The position numbers were made by a program, and so were the translations under genes. DNA of 64,000 bases from Heloderma charlesbogerti (taxonomy: Eukaryota; Chordata; Lepidosauria; Squamata; Helodermatidae), in NCBI GenBank assembly GCA_026122225.1, contig JANEZZ010000303.1, positions 627,501 through 691,500 on the forward strand, given 5' to 3'. Under the pieces are notes generated by a model. The model was not told the origin of the DNA. It saw only the letters and a list, made by a program, of their open reading frames with translations, and did not search any database. Each line of letters begins with the position of its first letter. The first letter of the stretch is position 1. This document shows positions 1-13,413 of the stretch, in pieces.

Positions 1-40
1 CCAAAACAATTGGAGGGCAACAGGTTGGGGAAGGCTGTGA
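1..40. repeat. Palindromic squamate element (family A), right arm only
   Basis: The window opens with the right arm of the repeat that recurs at 9.3, 22.1, 28.7, 33.9, 36.2, 37.8 and 40.8 kb. It is recognised by the block GGAGGGCA-CAGGTTGGGGAAGGCTG. The left arm lies outside the window. Confidence 0.6.
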
Positions 41-1224
41 TAGAGCAAACTCCACCGAGGACCTTATCAATATCCTAAATCTCTTCGAAGCAACTCTAAT
101 CGATACGATGTGGCCTTAGAGATGTGAAGGCATAGGAAAAACTCGGAAAAACCTAGAAAAAAACATTTTTTGCGCTGCAGTTTGGGAAAGTTAAGAAACA
201 GGAACTGCTGGAGAGGCTCCTACTATTTATCTTCTCCATACCACAGCACAAGTAAGACACCCCCAAGCCCTCTGTATACAGTGCAAAGTCCCGTCAGGAC
301 AAGGCTTTGGGGCAGGAATTCAAGACCCCAATAGCAGAATTAGCATGAGGGCCCCCAAACCTAGCAAGGATGTCTTACCACATTTTGTAGTGAGCAAAGT
401 AGTATGCATTATCATCATCTAAAAAGCCACACCACCACCACCTCGTAAGACCACTAAGTCCAGAGTGGTCTTAAAATTACCTAACTGGATGTGTTAGATG
501 GCTGAAGAATGAGGCAGCAACAAATAATGACTGACATAAACCAAGCCAACATTTGTACAGCCCTGCTGAAACAAAACTAAATTAGATAAAACTAGTCTAT
601 GACAATATATTGAGAATTTGGAATTTTACCTGCTTAAAACACACTGTTCTATGATCCACAGTCACTCAGCCAGCATTATTGGAAGGTGAAGCCAACCTGA
701 CTCACAAGCACATGAGATTCAGGTCCTTCTCCCTCACAGATGGTTGTACATAAATATTTCTCAATTAAGACATTTCATTTTGACAGTTAACAGGGAAAAC
801 AAATCTCACAATTACTAAAACAGCTTAGCCTGAACTAGTGAAGAATATCCAACAGGAATTCAAATAGTATGAGAAAAGTGAAAGTTAGACTCATCTCCAC
901 TGCATAAACAGAGGTTTAGATGGACAGAATAGACAGCCATAAAATCAGTTTTCATATTTTCATCACTAAAAGGCAAATTCTGTAAAAGTTTTGTGTCACA
1001 AAATTGTGAGGCATTAGAATTACTAAGGTTCTACTGTCCAAACTTTACAGATCTGTTCCTATGGGAACATTTTGTTGATAAATCCCCCATTCTTTCCATT
1101 ACCTAGATGAAATCTGTATTTAAATAAAAAACATAACCATATAGCACTGGCTTCACACACACAAACTTAGTTTTTCTAGTGTAGCCTACCTTCATTAACG
1201 TAGGTTAATGAAGGGTAGTAACTG

Positions 1225-1530
1225 GAGCAAGGGCCTTCTCAATCATGGTATCCAGATTATGGAATGCCCTCTCCAGGGAGGCTCACCTGGCACTAACTGT
1301 GATGTCATTTCAGTGCCAGGTGGAGATATTTTTATTCACCTAGGCATTCCAGAACCTAGTGTGAACTGGTGAATGTTGGTCTTATCCACTCTGCTGAACT
1401 ATAATGCTGAATTTTATGTTCTCTGTTTAGTTTTAGTTGTGGTTTTATACTTACTTTTTAATTCTTGTTGTATGCCACCCAGATAGTTTTACTGAAGGAC
1501 ACCCAAAAACTTTAAAAATAATAAATACTT
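1225..1530 (+). pseudogene. L2 LINE 3' end: RT C-terminus and 3' UTR
   Basis: On the plus strand the remnants of the L2 C-terminal block are visible: a degraded version of AFSVVAPRLWNALP followed by a short hydrophobic 'L.TYLF'-like end. Then comes a T-rich 3' UTR ending near GTATGCCACCCAGA and AATAATAAATA. It is strongly diverged and non-functional. Confidence 0.6.
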
Positions 1531-1636
1531 CTCCTACTGTATAAAGAAAACTCTCTCAGATTCAGGGCACTACTATAAATCCTGACTTGAGCAGCAACAT
1601 CACTACCAAAATAGTAGAATGAGGTAGCCTTACAAC

Positions 1637-1812
1637 ACAATCCTATACGTATCTACACAGAAGTCCCATTTAGTTCAGTGGGGGTTACTCTCAGGTAAGT
1701 GTGTATGCAACTGAAACCTTAGGCTGAAAACCTGTGCACACTTAACTAGGAGTAAGTGTCACTGAACACAGTGGGACTTACTTCTGAGTAAATATTCGTA
1801 GGACTGCTCAAT
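1637..1812. repeat. Two copies of the 'TCAGTGGGACTTACTTCTGAG' repeat (family C)
   Basis: Two adjacent copies (about 1637-1714 and 1732-1812) of a short squamate repeat. Each starts with CAATCCTATAC or CTGTGCACAC, has a self-complementary centre (AGTCCCA..TCAGTGGG), and ends near GTAGGACTG. The same unit recurs many times in this window. Confidence 0.6.
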
Positions 1813-4057
1813 TAAAAGAGTAAGTTTAAACCAATGTAAAAATACTGATGCAAAATTTAGGGAACCAATCTAGAAAAATCACAATGAGATCTCGTATCAT
1901 AGAGAAGTATTTGAACTTTATCTTAACAATTCAACAGTTTTTATTCCATATTTTCTTCAACATTTTTAAGAAAAAGGGACCAGTATATCAATTTTAACTA
2001 GAATTAAAATTCCTATTAAAATTTAACTTCACTAACCAGTATCTTAAACTACATTAATTATATTTTACTTATCCCACACAGCTGGTACTTTATTATTTTG
2101 ATAATGGCAATAAGTTGCATATAATGTATGCAGTTATGCAACGGGCAGAAAAATAACTAAAGTGATTATTAAATGAATCAGCTTCTGACTCGAAAAAGGT
2201 ATCAAGCTGGGGTCAACCTAAGGTCAGGTGTTGTTCAACATATTAAATGCTGGGGTGAGAGTTTGCTTTAAACGAAGCAAGGCAAAACAGCCCACTTCAA
2301 AGAAATGTGGACTCCAAAGCAAGGCCACACTAGTAAAAACTGAAGCAAGCTTGTCCCAAAGCTTCAGAGGAGAGTTGTTAATTTCAGTTTATGTCCAATT
2401 TCATACATCTTTGAACCTCCCCCATGTTCCCCATAAAAGGAAAATGCCAGGAAGAGGGAATAATTATGTGGTTTGTAGCTGACAACTTCCAATACAAGGG
2501 CTCTCCAATCACAGGGCTTTTAGGAGGGACATTGACACAAAGTATCAGAAGCTGTTCCGCATTTTCCACTGTTCTTTGTAAACTGACTCTCTTTTAAGAG
2601 CAAAAACCCTGTAGAGTTGGTGGTTGTGTTCTCATTTTGTGATCTTTCCTTATTCCAATCCAGCCCAATCCTTTCCTAAAATCCCATCCCTTGCATCCTA
2701 TTTTTTATTCTTGCTGTTATTTATGTCTGTCCTGACTGTTATCTATTCGGTAAATCACTTCTCGCCCCATCCAGCCTAAGTAGCATTTGATTTTGTTTCA
2801 GTATTACTTGTAGGTCTAGAAATAAAGTATCTGTCTGACTTTCAGCCAGTTCACACGATCACCATAGATTAAACAGGCCATGGTGGCTTGTATGGCACGT
2901 ACCAGACACCATTCGCCTAATCACCCAACCAGGCAGGGCTTGTTGTGTCATCCAAACCAGAGCGGCATAGCTTGTTGGAGGGGGGAACAGCCCTCAAATA
3001 ACCCAATAACAGCCAGTGGGATAGTAGGTAAATGATGCCTGACACACACTGTGACTTAAACAAGTCACTATGGCTTGATCAACCCACAGTGATCATGCAA
3101 ACCAGTTCAATTTGTCTGTGTTCTTTATAGCATGAATAGGTGTGTTACAGTCACACAGTTATAAGTGTGCAAGTGCTATATATTGTGCACAAGAACTACA
3201 ATGTACACTTCCATATTTCAATAAATTGTGTCACCCCAACAAGAATGAAGAGTTGTAGCCATTTGTTCATTTCCCCAATATAGTTAATGGGGAAAACAAA
3301 GCTCAGCTCTGCTTTGGGTCCAAATCAAACCAAACCACAACACCTATCTGAGGCTCTGAGCTGAAGCAGTTTGAGGCTCTGAAGTGGCTTCCAAACAGGA
3401 TCATTTTTTCTTTGTACACCCCTAAAAAATACCCATCAATATGACAGTTAGTGTGTGTGTGGGGGGGGGGGAGGGTTTGTACACTGCAAAGAGCCTCAGA
3501 GGTGAAGTAACTCTACTGGGCCGACTCACACAATACAGCCCATTATAGCAGCTGTGTCACAACAATTTTAAGTCACATGGAGTCAACAGTGCCCTCCCTA
3601 AAATAGTGATCTCAAGCACAGTGCTTTACCTTTCCTGACTGGAGTGAACTACATGTAAAATGGTACATTTGGAGATACCTTTGGGACGGGTGCTAAATCT
3701 GCTCCCAGCCTCTGGTGACCCCAATTTGTCCAAGCCAGCGGGAATTTGTCAACAGGAGGGGGGAGGTTGGACACCACTGCTTAGACACATGGCACACCTT
3801 CAAGCAATGGCACCCAACCCAGCATATTATAGAACCCTGCTAGAAAGCCTGGGAAAGGCCACTGCCTGAGACGTTGGGAAGCCACTGCCAATCAAAGATA
3901 AGAGTGCTGGGCTTGATGCAACAATGGCCTACCCCTAAGGTATAAGGCAAGTTTCTCATGGCTAAGCAACACCATCAACTGAACAGCTAATATATCACAG
4001 TAGCTTTTTATGAGATCTTGTTTATTGTCCAAACACTGATGATGCCATCTTGAGTTG

Positions 4058-4157
4058 TACACATATTGAGTTGTATCCCACGTTAATCTAACTTCAGTCC
4101 CATTTATTTCAGTGGATCTACTCATTAGGGTATGTACACTAACATGGGATACAACTG
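4058..4157. repeat. Family C palindromic repeat
   Basis: GAGTTGTATCCCACGTTA at one end and ACATGGGATACAAC at the other form inverted termini around CAGTCCCATTTATTTCAGTGG. It is a diverged copy of the family C unit. Confidence 0.55.
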
Positions 4158-4532
4158 TATTCATTGTGGGTGCATTTATGTATGCTTGGTATGGCCACTG
4201 TTGAATTTCAATAGGGCTTAAGCATATATAACTAGAACTAAATTGGCACTGTTCAGGTGGAATGTTGGGATTCAGCAAGACCTTGTCATGAGCAGACCAA
4301 GTAAACTAAAGAAAATCAGGGGATTTGGATAGATTTTGAAATCACAAAGTCAGCACTGAGACTTCACTCTCATGGGAGTTTAGCCCAAGTTGAAAATAAC
4401 TTACATTTCTTCATCTCTTATTTCTCGCCACACAACACCTTGATAGTTTTCTATTTATATCTCTTCTACCCAAACCCCTAAGCAGTGCCTGTGCTGACTT
4501 TCTTTTGCTTTGCAACTCTATTAAAATAATGT

Positions 4533-4957
4533 TAGAATCATAGAATAGTAGGGTTGGAAGGGACCTATAAGACCATCAAGCCCAACCCCCTACTCAATGC
4601 AGGAATCCACATCAGAGCATCCCTGACAGATGGCTGTCCAGCTTCATCTTGAATGCCTCCAGTGTGGGAGAGCCCACTACCTCCCTAGGTAATTGGTTCC
4701 ATTGTCGTATTGCTCTTACAGTCAGGAAGTTTTTCCTGATATTCAGCCAGAATCTGGCTTCCTGTAACTTGAGCCCATTATTCCATGTCCTGCACTCTGG
4801 GATGATCGAGAAGAGATCTTGGCCTTCCTCTCTCTGACAGGTACTTGAAGATCACTATCATATCTCCCCTCAGTCTTCTCTTCTCAAGGCTGAACATGCC
4901 CAGTTCTTTCAGTCTCTCCTCATAGGGCTTTGTTTCCAGTCCCCCAATCATCTTTGT
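4533..4957 (-). pseudogene. CR1 LINE 3' end, 5'-truncated
   Basis: Starts with the CR1 terminal octamer repeat in antisense (AATCATAGAATAG) followed by GGGTTGGAAGGGACC, a standard CR1 3' signature. The minus strand carries the end of the RT ORF (blocks like [13 protein letters not shown] and AIRQWNQLP in degraded form). It is the same subfamily as the fresher sense copy at 62754-63397. The usual 5'-truncated LINE insertion. Confidence 0.85.
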
Positions 4958-4965
4958 TAGTTTGG

Positions 4966-5030
4966 CCTAGAATTAGGGGTTGGAATAAATTACTTGCAGA
5001 ATTCCTTTCAACTCTTTGATTCTATGGTTT
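4966..5030 (+). repeat. Short CR1 3' tip, sense
   Basis: TTCCTTTCAACTCTTTGATTCTATGG matches the last bases of CR1 in the plus orientation, directly after the antisense CR1 tail. It is very short, so assignment is tentative. Confidence 0.4.
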
Positions 5031-6159
5031 GGATGTCAACACATCAGTAAATTCTATTAGAAACTATAAGTCATTGCCCCTGTATATCTAATGGCACATC
5101 ACTAAACCCAAAGATCCAACAACTATTCTGAATAGTTTGTTTGTAGCACTGGTATTTTAGAATACCAACGCCAATACTAAATCAATATGCACAAAATAAA
5201 TGATTTTTTCAGGAAAAAATGTGCTTCAAGACACAGAACCGATTTAAACATACATGTTTGAGGCAGTATAGTCTTTCACACTTAAGCATGTTTTGATCAC
5301 TTTACAAGTAATTTTGAAACACACCAAGTTTCTCAAATATCAAGGGAGTCTGGAAACTACACTGATCAAGACTCACCATACTAGGACTTCAGCAGGAGTG
5401 CAAACATACAAAAAACTTTAAGGATTCAAAAACCAAGAACTTTTGACATTTAGCTAATAGATGTGAACTTACAATGAAAATAATCTATCACATACCACCA
5501 AAGTCCTTTGAAAAATCATAGCAATATTGAAACAGTTCTTTTGAAAGTTTCTACATTTGTCTGAATATTAGCTGTCCAGAAAATTATCCTTGTTGTGCTG
5601 CTTTAACAGTATATTAGAATTACAAAGCTTAGTTTTCAAAATACTACTATCATTTTCCAAACAAGGAAAAGATTACATTTTTAAAGTGACAGAACACAGA
5701 ATAATGAAGAAATATTTAAACTTCCAATATCCTCTTCACAGCCTCTACTATCAAAATCAGACAGCCTAAAATAACCCTGCAGCCATGCAACATGACAGTG
5801 AACGTGAGAGTAAAGCTCGAACCAAAAAAGACATATGACTCACAGGTAGCAGAAAGCAAGCAAAAGTAGTGGCAGAGATCAAACATGGGTCAAAGCAACC
5901 ATTTGAAACAGGTATTAAAGCTTACTTCCAAGACTGCAAAAATATATCTATCCTTTGAACTTGACAAAAAGTTTGAGACTTATTCCTTTAGAAACTGGAC
6001 ACTGACAGTTACTTCAAACTTGCATCAGTTTAACACTGACTGGTGCAATGCAAATGATTTCAATGCACATTTCCAAGATATTCTGCAATTATAAAGATTC
6101 TCCATTATGCACACAGGATTTCTCATTGGTAAGGATCTCTGCAAATTTGTTCCATTAAT

Positions 6160-7660
6160 GTATTTATTTATTTCATTTCTATACCGCCCAATAGCCAAAG
6201 CTCTCTGGGCGGTTCACAAAAATTAAAACCAAACGGCACACAATAAAATAATTTAAAATATATAGAACATTAAAACCACAATATAACACTACAACCACAG
6301 TAAAACCTAGCAGCAGTGCAGGAATTTAAAATACAGGTTTAAAACAGCAAAGCTAAAAGTCTAGAAAGCTAAAATGCTAAAATGCCTGGGAAAATAAAAA
6401 GGTCCTCACCTGGTGCTGAAAGGAATACAATGTAGGTGCCAGGCGAACCTCACTAGGGAGCTCATTCCACAGCAGAAAAAGCCCTCCTCCTAGTAGCCAC
6501 CCACCTCACTTCCTTTGGCAGGGGCTCACGGAGAAGGGCCACTGACGATGATCTTAAGGTCTGGGCAAGCATACATAGGAGGAGGTGATCCTTCAGGTAA
6601 CCTGGCCCCAAGCCGTTAAGGGCTTTAAATGTTAATACCAGCACTTTGAATCGGGCCCGGAAATGGACTGGCAGCCAGTGCAGCTGGAAAAGTACTGGCG
6701 TAATATGAGCTTGCTAGCCAGTCCCTGTTAACAATCTTGCTGCCCTATTTTGGACCAGCTGAAGTTTCCGGACCATTTTCAAAGGCAGCCCCACGTATAA
6801 CGCATTGCAGTAATCCAGACGAGAAGTTATCAGAGCATGGATAACTGTAGCTAGGCTATCTCTGTTCAGATAAGGGCATAGTTGGTATACCAGCCTAAGC
6901 TGATAAAAAGTGCTCCGTGCCACTGAGTTCACCTGTGCCTCAAGTGACAGTTCTGGGTTCAACAGCACCCCCAGACTACGAACCTGATCCCTTAGGGGGA
7001 GTGCAACCCCCTACAGAACAGGATGAATATCACCTGGCCGGGCAGATGAAGCACCACTAACAATACCTCCATCTTGTCTGGATTGAGTTTCAGTTTACTG
7101 GCCCTCATCCAGTCCATTACCATGCCCAGGCACTGATTCAGAACAGCCACTGCCTCACCTGGTTTTGATGAGAAAGAGAGGTAGAGCTGGGTGTCATCCG
7201 CATATTGATGGCACCTCAGCCCACCCCTCCATATAACCTCCCCCAGCGGTTTCATGTAGATGTCAAACAGCATGGGGGATCAAACAGAGCCCTGTGGAAC
7301 CCCATGGCACAATTGCCATGGCACACAGCAATAATCCCCCCAGCACCACCTTCTGGAATTGGCCATTCAAGTAAGAACAGAACCACTGCAGTGCACTGCC
7401 TCCAGCTCCCAACCCAGACAACCTATCCAGAAGGATACCATGGTTGATGGTATTGAAAGCTGCTGAGAGGTCCAGGAGAATCAACAGGGCCGCACTCCCC
7501 CTGTCCCTCTCCCGGCAGAGGTCATCCCATAGGGTAACCAAGGCAATTTCCGTTCCAAAACCAGGCCTGAAGCCCAATTGAAATGGATCTAGTTAATCTG
7601 TTTCATTCAACAGTGTCTGGAGCTGGTTTGACAATTTCCTCAACAAAACTAGTTCTGACA
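6160..7660 (-). pseudogene. L2 LINE, 5'-truncated (RT half and 3' UTR)
   Basis: About 1.5 kb in minus orientation. From 5' to 3' on the minus strand the ORF fragments read: the RT fingers/palm block GFRPGFGTEIALVTLWDDL and LLDLSAAFNTINH (7577-7263); the catalytic block QYADDTQLYLSF with YADD intact (about 7200); then SRLDYCNALYVGLP and LVQNRAARLLTG (6968-6714); then LTFKALNGLGPGYL (6644-6462). The 3' UTR ends in the hairpin-like ACCGCCCAATAGCCAAAGC at about 6183. Frames are broken between the fragments, so it is dead. L2 elements copy themselves by target-primed reverse transcription. It lies in FXR1 intron 1, same strand as the gene. Confidence 0.88.
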
Positions 7661-8674
7661 GGACAATGGTCAATACAGTTTTAATTCCCCCCACTCATAT
7701 TTTGCTATATAAGCCAAGAAATTTATGAAGCAGTGTTATCTTCACACATCTCAGCCAGTTTCATATATCTAAAATATACAGGAAAAAGCTGTCAGCTGAA
7801 CAAAGGCGTGTGAACAAAGACTCAGCTGGCAGCCAGTGCCAACCAAGTCCCAAACTCCACACACGCCCACATGCCCACTGTTATTTCCAATTACAGCAAG
7901 GATTGCAAGCCTCACCCCCTGGTGGAACCCATGGAGGTTTCACAAGCTAGATGTGGAACCTCTGCAGGCCAAATTAGGCCTGCAGTTCCCCATCCCTGCA
8001 CTACAGAGAAAAGGTGGAGCTAGAACAAACCCACAATACCATTCAAGTGAAGCACTTTAATACTCATCTAAACAAGATTTGCTTATTAAATACATGAAAT
8101 TGTTTTAAATTCTTAATTCAGAAAGCCTAGCTCGTTGAGAAGCTAGTTTGTAACTGTAAAATGTGAGATCTAAAAATCTGAACCACTGCATTTACATATA
8201 TACAGAATAGTGGACAATCAGATCCAAGATTATCCAGAAAGCCACTCAATCAAGTTATGTTTCTATAAGCAGGTTTGGGCAGTGTATAGCTATGGTCTCA
8301 TCCTGCTCTCCCTCTTACTTTCCATTCATTAAATGCACATGCCTTCACATTTGTAGAACAGTTTGAAATTTTGATGACAAAAGATTGCTTGAAGAACCGA
8401 AAAAGCAGCACCTTGCCCAAGTATGTTTGTAAACTTGGGATCTAACCTACTGACTCAAAAATTTTACATCTAGGAGCACCAATTCCAGAAAAATAAAAAT
8501 ACTGCAGAATAACAGCAACGTATTTACTCATTGTAGTACTGCATCTGCAATGTAAGTAAATGATAAGCAAACTGTATCAATCACATGCAACTGAAATATA
8601 CAATACATAGCAAACCTCCAAATCATAACACGTTGCTTTATGTGGCCTTCAGTGCATCCTGTATTTCATGTCAT

Positions 8675-8785
8675 TCATTTCATTTATTACTTTTGTATAC
8701 CGCCCAATAGCCAAAGCTCTCTGGAGGGTTTACAAAGATTAAAAACCTTTAAAATACAGTATTATGCATAATATAAAAACAGTTT
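8675..8785 (-). repeat. L2 LINE 3' tail
   Basis: TATACCGCCCAATAGCCAAA and GCTCTCTGGAGGGTTTACAA are the L2 3' terminal hairpin in antisense. Only the tail was inserted. Confidence 0.75.
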
Positions 8786-9267
8786 AGCTATATATACACA
8801 CAGAGCAGACACATACACACACACTCAAACAATATCCCATTTACAGAACCAATTTTCCATATCAGCTGCTTCCTGCGTTTTAGGTAAGGGGTTTCCCAGC
8901 AACTGAATTTGCCTTAATTCAGGACCTGCCTGCAAGTCCAACCCACTTGGAAGAAATCATTCCCCAATAATATTTTGTATGCCTTTATGAGTACCCTGGG
9001 GCAGAGGAAATGCGTATCTCAGTTATTATGTGGGAATTCCTCGCACAAACCTAACAGCTTGGCGTAAGGTTTGTTCCATGCTGGCTTCTGAACATCAAAT
9101 ATGAACGGTGACTCCTTTCAATGCTAACTTTCCCCAGCAAACCTCTGTTGAAGGTTGTTCCAATACTGAGTATCATTTACCTGCGTCATACTTATATGCT
9201 CATATGTAATGAAAAACAATGAAATAGCAGTTTATGTTTAGCCATGAGTAAAAGTTTACTGTAACTC

Positions 9268-9405
9268 AGGGATGGGCAAATTGTTGTCCTCCAGATGTTT
9301 TGGCCTTTCAATTCCCATCATCCCTCATCACTGACTATACTTGCTAGGGCTGATAGGAACTGTGGTCCTCCAGATGTGTTGGCTTACATCTTGCCCATCT
9401 CTGCT
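9268..9405. repeat. Palindromic element, family A
   Basis: Left arm GATGGGCAAATTGTTGTCCT and CCAGATGTTTTGGCC; right arm GGTCCTCCAGATGTGTTGGC ending TTGCCCATCTC. The arms are near-reverse complements, so a single strand could fold into a roughly 60-bp stem. Confidence 0.65.
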
Positions 9406-11149
9406 ATAACTTAACCCTTCGAAAGACTACTCAAAAAGTAGAAACAAAATTTAAGTGGTGAATAAGACAAATTTAGGCAATGTTAACTAAAATAGCCACA
9501 ATTCAGCAGTTAGACATGATTAAGCCCACCAATTTCAATACAACTTAAGTGTACATAATAGTGCAATGGACTACAGCATCATAAATACTGAGATTCATAA
9601 TTTGACAAGTAGGAAATTCATTAAAAAATCTTAGGTGAAATGAGGGGCGGGGAGAGAGAACTGGCCTCAGAGTCCTCCAAGCCTGATCGCCCCTCTCATG
9701 AGATCCTTTAAAATGCAATCAGGAAGTCTCTCTTATAGTTTAAAAGGGTCTTTGGAGGGGGAATTGTGCTTGGAGGATATACAAAAGGATGCACGTTCTC
9801 CAAGAAACCTGTTAGGTCCAGGCCTCTTGCTCCCCTTCAGCATAACTCTCAGCTATGACCAGCTGAATACTCCCACTTACATTGTTCTCTGCTACCACCT
9901 CAGCCCTGCAATAGTTTTGGGATTTTGGGGGGAGCAGGAGATCATTTTGAACTTCCTACATTTTGCTGCAAACATAGTAGAGATCCACCCCTATCCTTGC
10001 CTAGGCAATATGACTAAAATCATTTACAGCAAGCAATCACACTAAAAGAATTACAGAAACCATTTTTAAAGGTGTACGACTCCCTCTGCAGAACGGAGCC
10101 CCTCAGTATATACCTTAGTACCAAAATGGGGGAGAGGGGGTAACATTTGCCAGCTGGGTTGGGTTTTTATTTTCCAGTTTTTAGAAAGCTAAACAACAGT
10201 TACCATGGGAGTGGTACAACAGCCTTTAACAAATAAGAAAAATGAAAGGGGAAAAAAGAAAACAAATTAAATGGTGCAAGCATGGTTGAAGGAAGATTGT
10301 GTTATTGGTCACCTGTGATACCAAGGCCACTAAAAGGTAAGTGACATTCCCACAACCATACAACTATGGCAGGAACACTTGCTTGGGAAATAATCAAGTT
10401 TTATCAGTAACTGTAAACTGGTTCCTCACAAGAGGACTGCTTTTTCCATATGTGATGCCATTAGCTGGAAAGTCCTTCCAATCCTAAACAATTCCCATCC
10501 CCCTTAGGAAATTTAGTGCTCAAAAACAATGCAGCTGAAGATTTTAGACCTTCTATTCACCAAAAGGTAGAGCAGACAAAAGCTTCTCCCAATGTTTTCC
10601 AGTCAATTTTAATAGTATCAGCTCCATGTAGATTCAGTTCAGTAAAACACTGGTGCGTCAATTTTTGAGAGTACCAATGAAAGTTACAACTATGGCAGCT
10701 GCTGAGCTTGCATCAAGTAGAAGAATTTGAATCAACTGCAAAAAATGCCAGAGAAAGTTGTTTAATAACTAGGCACCAGTACTGCATTAGAGATCTACTG
10801 ATTGCCAATAAGAAAGGAAAAACAATCTTTTGGTCTCTTCCATGCCCAAGAATTGTATTTATGATTGCCATTTATTCATGATTATAAGAGGCCATGAAAA
10901 ACTCAAATCCAACATGACAGTTTACTAATACTGGATACAAAGTATTTTTTCCTCTATGTGATTGCTCTGAAGCACTTCTTGTAGAGAACCACTCCTAGAA
11001 AGAAATCCTACAAACTGAAAAACTGTACTTTCCTAGGTGAGAGTGGGTGTCACTTTCACCAATATCAACATGGAGTTTCACCTATTATTGCCTGTGGGTT
11101 GGTGTTATTTAGGTTCATTTCCCAATTTTAAATCCCACTACCGAATGTA

Positions 11150-11203
11150 CTTACTTACTTTCATTTCTATACCGCCCAGTAGCTCAAGCTCTCTGGGTGG
11201 TTT
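11150..11203 (-). repeat. L2 LINE 3' tail
   Basis: CTATACCGCCCAGTAGCTCA and AGCTCTCTGGGTGG: the L2 3' hairpin in antisense. Confidence 0.7.
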
Positions 11204-13362
11204 CTTATATTCTGAAAAGCAATACTTTCCCCCTTCCTTTCCTCCACATGCACACACAAAAACAAAATAAAGGGAATGAAGCTTCTACAAAAGCAGTTGT
11301 ACTTGTTGAGTGCAACAGCCTCAAGGCCAAGTAGAGCAAACATCTGCTGTTATCAGCAAACAGCAGATATTGTATCATCACATGTATATACTGACATTGA
11401 ACAGAATTTTCAAAATGAGTGAACTAAATAGTGAGAAAAGCCTTAACACAACATGGAAACCAGTGTAAATATCCCAACCTCCTTTTGTATAAATGGACTG
11501 TTGTCAAATTTTATCTCTCACCAAGCCTCCAGCTACTGGCTTTGTACAAGATGTTATGACTCCAGATTTTCAAGAGATCAATGTAATTACTGCACCTTGG
11601 TATTTAAAAATATCTGAAGACACATCAAGCACTAGAAGAGTCACAAAACTAAAACAGAGCTTTAGTATATGATTCAAGGTCATAAAACAAGAAAATGGCA
11701 GACAAAATAGTTCCCAGAAATTCTTTACACCACTAACCAATAGGAAAGGCCTTTCCTATTCAGAAAGCATCTACATTTTAGGATGAAAGATTTAGCTATG
11801 TTCTCAGTTTGGGGGCTCCTTTACAGACTAAAGGCTGTATTGAAATGTTCATAAATAAATATACAAGATATGAAATTTCTTTACTCCACAGCTGAGGAGT
11901 AGGATCCATGTCATTCTGAAGTATGAATTCAAAACAATATTATAAAGGAATCCCTCACATTAGTTTTATCAAACTGCAAAAGACAGTTGCTTGGAACATC
12001 AGCTAGTAATAATCCTTTAAATTCCCTATTTACATTACGTACACTTACCACATGTCATCCAAACATACTTACCACACAAACAAACAGTACAAAATAATAG
12101 TACTGATGTAATTATCATACAGAAATGATTAAGTATAATGAATGTACACAGTACAAAGATAAAACTAGCACTCATAATGCTAACTGCTATCAGCCCTCAT
12201 GTAAAGGAATACAGAGGCCTCACACCATAAAAAGATCTAGGATTTTCAAGCATCCAAAGACTGGCTTAGGGAGGAAGACTGACAGGCAACAGCTGAGAGT
12301 ATCCTGTATTGATCCTGTAACATCCTGGCATTCCAGGGAGGGTGGCAGTGAAGAAAGCTTTCTGGTGACATAAATAAACTCCAAGCCCCTAAAAGTATTA
12401 AGGTTGCCACACATTCCTAATTTTATAGGGAAACTGCAAATTTTAAACAAACTACCCTGCATTTTAGATGATCAGAACTTCACGGAAGTGTGCAAGTTAG
12501 CTTTACAATCTACCTGTCCCCCAAACTGCAGGAATACTCTCTAAACCCCACACCACACAGTGGGTCTTTTTATTGTTAGAAGGGTGATCCCGACTTGACT
12601 CAAACGTTAGTAAAGAGATAGAAAAAGTGTTATGACTAACAGCAGAGAGAATCCTCGGCACTCCTTACGAGTGACTCCAAATACAACCTTTTCTGCCCGT
12701 CTTGTGGGTCCTGCTTAGGGTTCAAAATACAGGTTTAAAATAAAACAGAATTCGGGCTCACCCTGACGCCCCCCGCCCCACCCATATACCTACTGGTTCA
12801 AACTATCAAGCAAAACAAAAACCACCACCCTTAAAATAAATCCCTGAAGAGTTTCCTCAGGGGTTTTAAAGGAGTTCCTAAATGTCTCAAGAATGAAGCC
12901 CCACCCTGTCCCACAGAACACGGGAAGCTCTTCGTTCATTATAGTTTCTACGGTACTTTTGATAGCGGTCAAACAATTCCGACACGCCTTACCTCACTTA
13001 ACACTACGGATACCAGGGCCACAGAAAGTGGGCTCTACTACCACCTCCCGCCAAATATGTCCCCCCTCACCCCCCCAACTCCCCCTCAACTCCCCCTCGT
13101 ATTCAACTACGCCCGCAGAGTCCCCCGTCCCCTCCCTCATACCTTATGTCACCTCACCTCACACCCCTTTCGCCCCCAACGCTCAACCTTCCTTCGCCTC
13201 CCCAATTCGGCCTGGGCAAAAGGCTTCCCCAGCCCGCTCCCACGAGAGGCGGCTGAAGGCCGACCTTCGCCCAACCCCCACCCCGCAGTCGTAGGAACCG
13301 ACCACCCCTGCCCGCCCCCACCGCACCCCAGTCGGGGCTCGGCGGAGCGGGGCGAAGAGTAC

Positions 13363-13413
13363 CTTGTAGAAGGCCCCGTTAGAGCCGCGCACTTCCACCG
13401 TCAGCTCCTCCAT
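13363..13413 (-). CDS. FXR1: FXR1 first coding exon (17 codons)
   Basis: The minus strand reads MEELTVEVRGSNGAFYK from the ATG at 13413-13411 to an AAG codon at 13365-13363, followed directly by a GTACTC splice donor. This is the N-terminus of the fragile X protein family (start of the first Tudor/Agenet domain), and the exon break after FYK in phase 0 is the conserved FMR1/FXR exon 1 boundary. Thr at residue 5 matches FXR1 (MAELT in mammals, MEELT in some other vertebrates) rather than FMR1 (MEELV). FXR2 has a longer, different N-terminus. FXR1 is a cytoplasmic RNA-binding protein that associates with polyribosomes and RNP granules and matters in muscle and germ line. The ATG has A at -3 and G at +4, a strong Kozak context, and lies in a CpG island. 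The rest of the gene would lie leftwards beyond the window; no exon 2 was recognised. Being FMR1 instead is the main alternative. Confidence 0.87.

Larger units (their letters stand above)
1..13362 (-). other. FXR1: FXR1 intron 1 (5' part, runs off the window)
   Basis: Everything on the 3' side of the exon 1 donor in FXR1 orientation. I looked on the minus strand for exon 2 (the expected peptide begins GF[IV]KDVHED) and for exon 3 (containing WQPERQ) and found neither, so intron 1 is probably longer than 13.3 kb. The intron holds the repeats listed separately. The stretches 45-1220, 1815-4055, 5030-6155, 7665-8670, 9410-11145 and 11205-13015 contain no gene, RNA gene or full repeat that I can recognise. 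They are AT-rich unique sequence with old repeat debris, and short open frames there (for example 9698-10045) have no recognisable family. Confidence 0.75.

Noticed and set aside
9698..10045. 115-codon open frame in intron 1
   Set aside because: No recognisable family, on the strand opposite to FXR1, surrounded by AT-rich unique DNA; length is compatible with chance.
13363..13413. FMR1 or FXR2 instead of FXR1
   Set aside because: FMR1 has Val at residue 5 in the species I know, and FXR2 has a longer unrelated N-terminus. FMR1 cannot be fully excluded from 17 residues.
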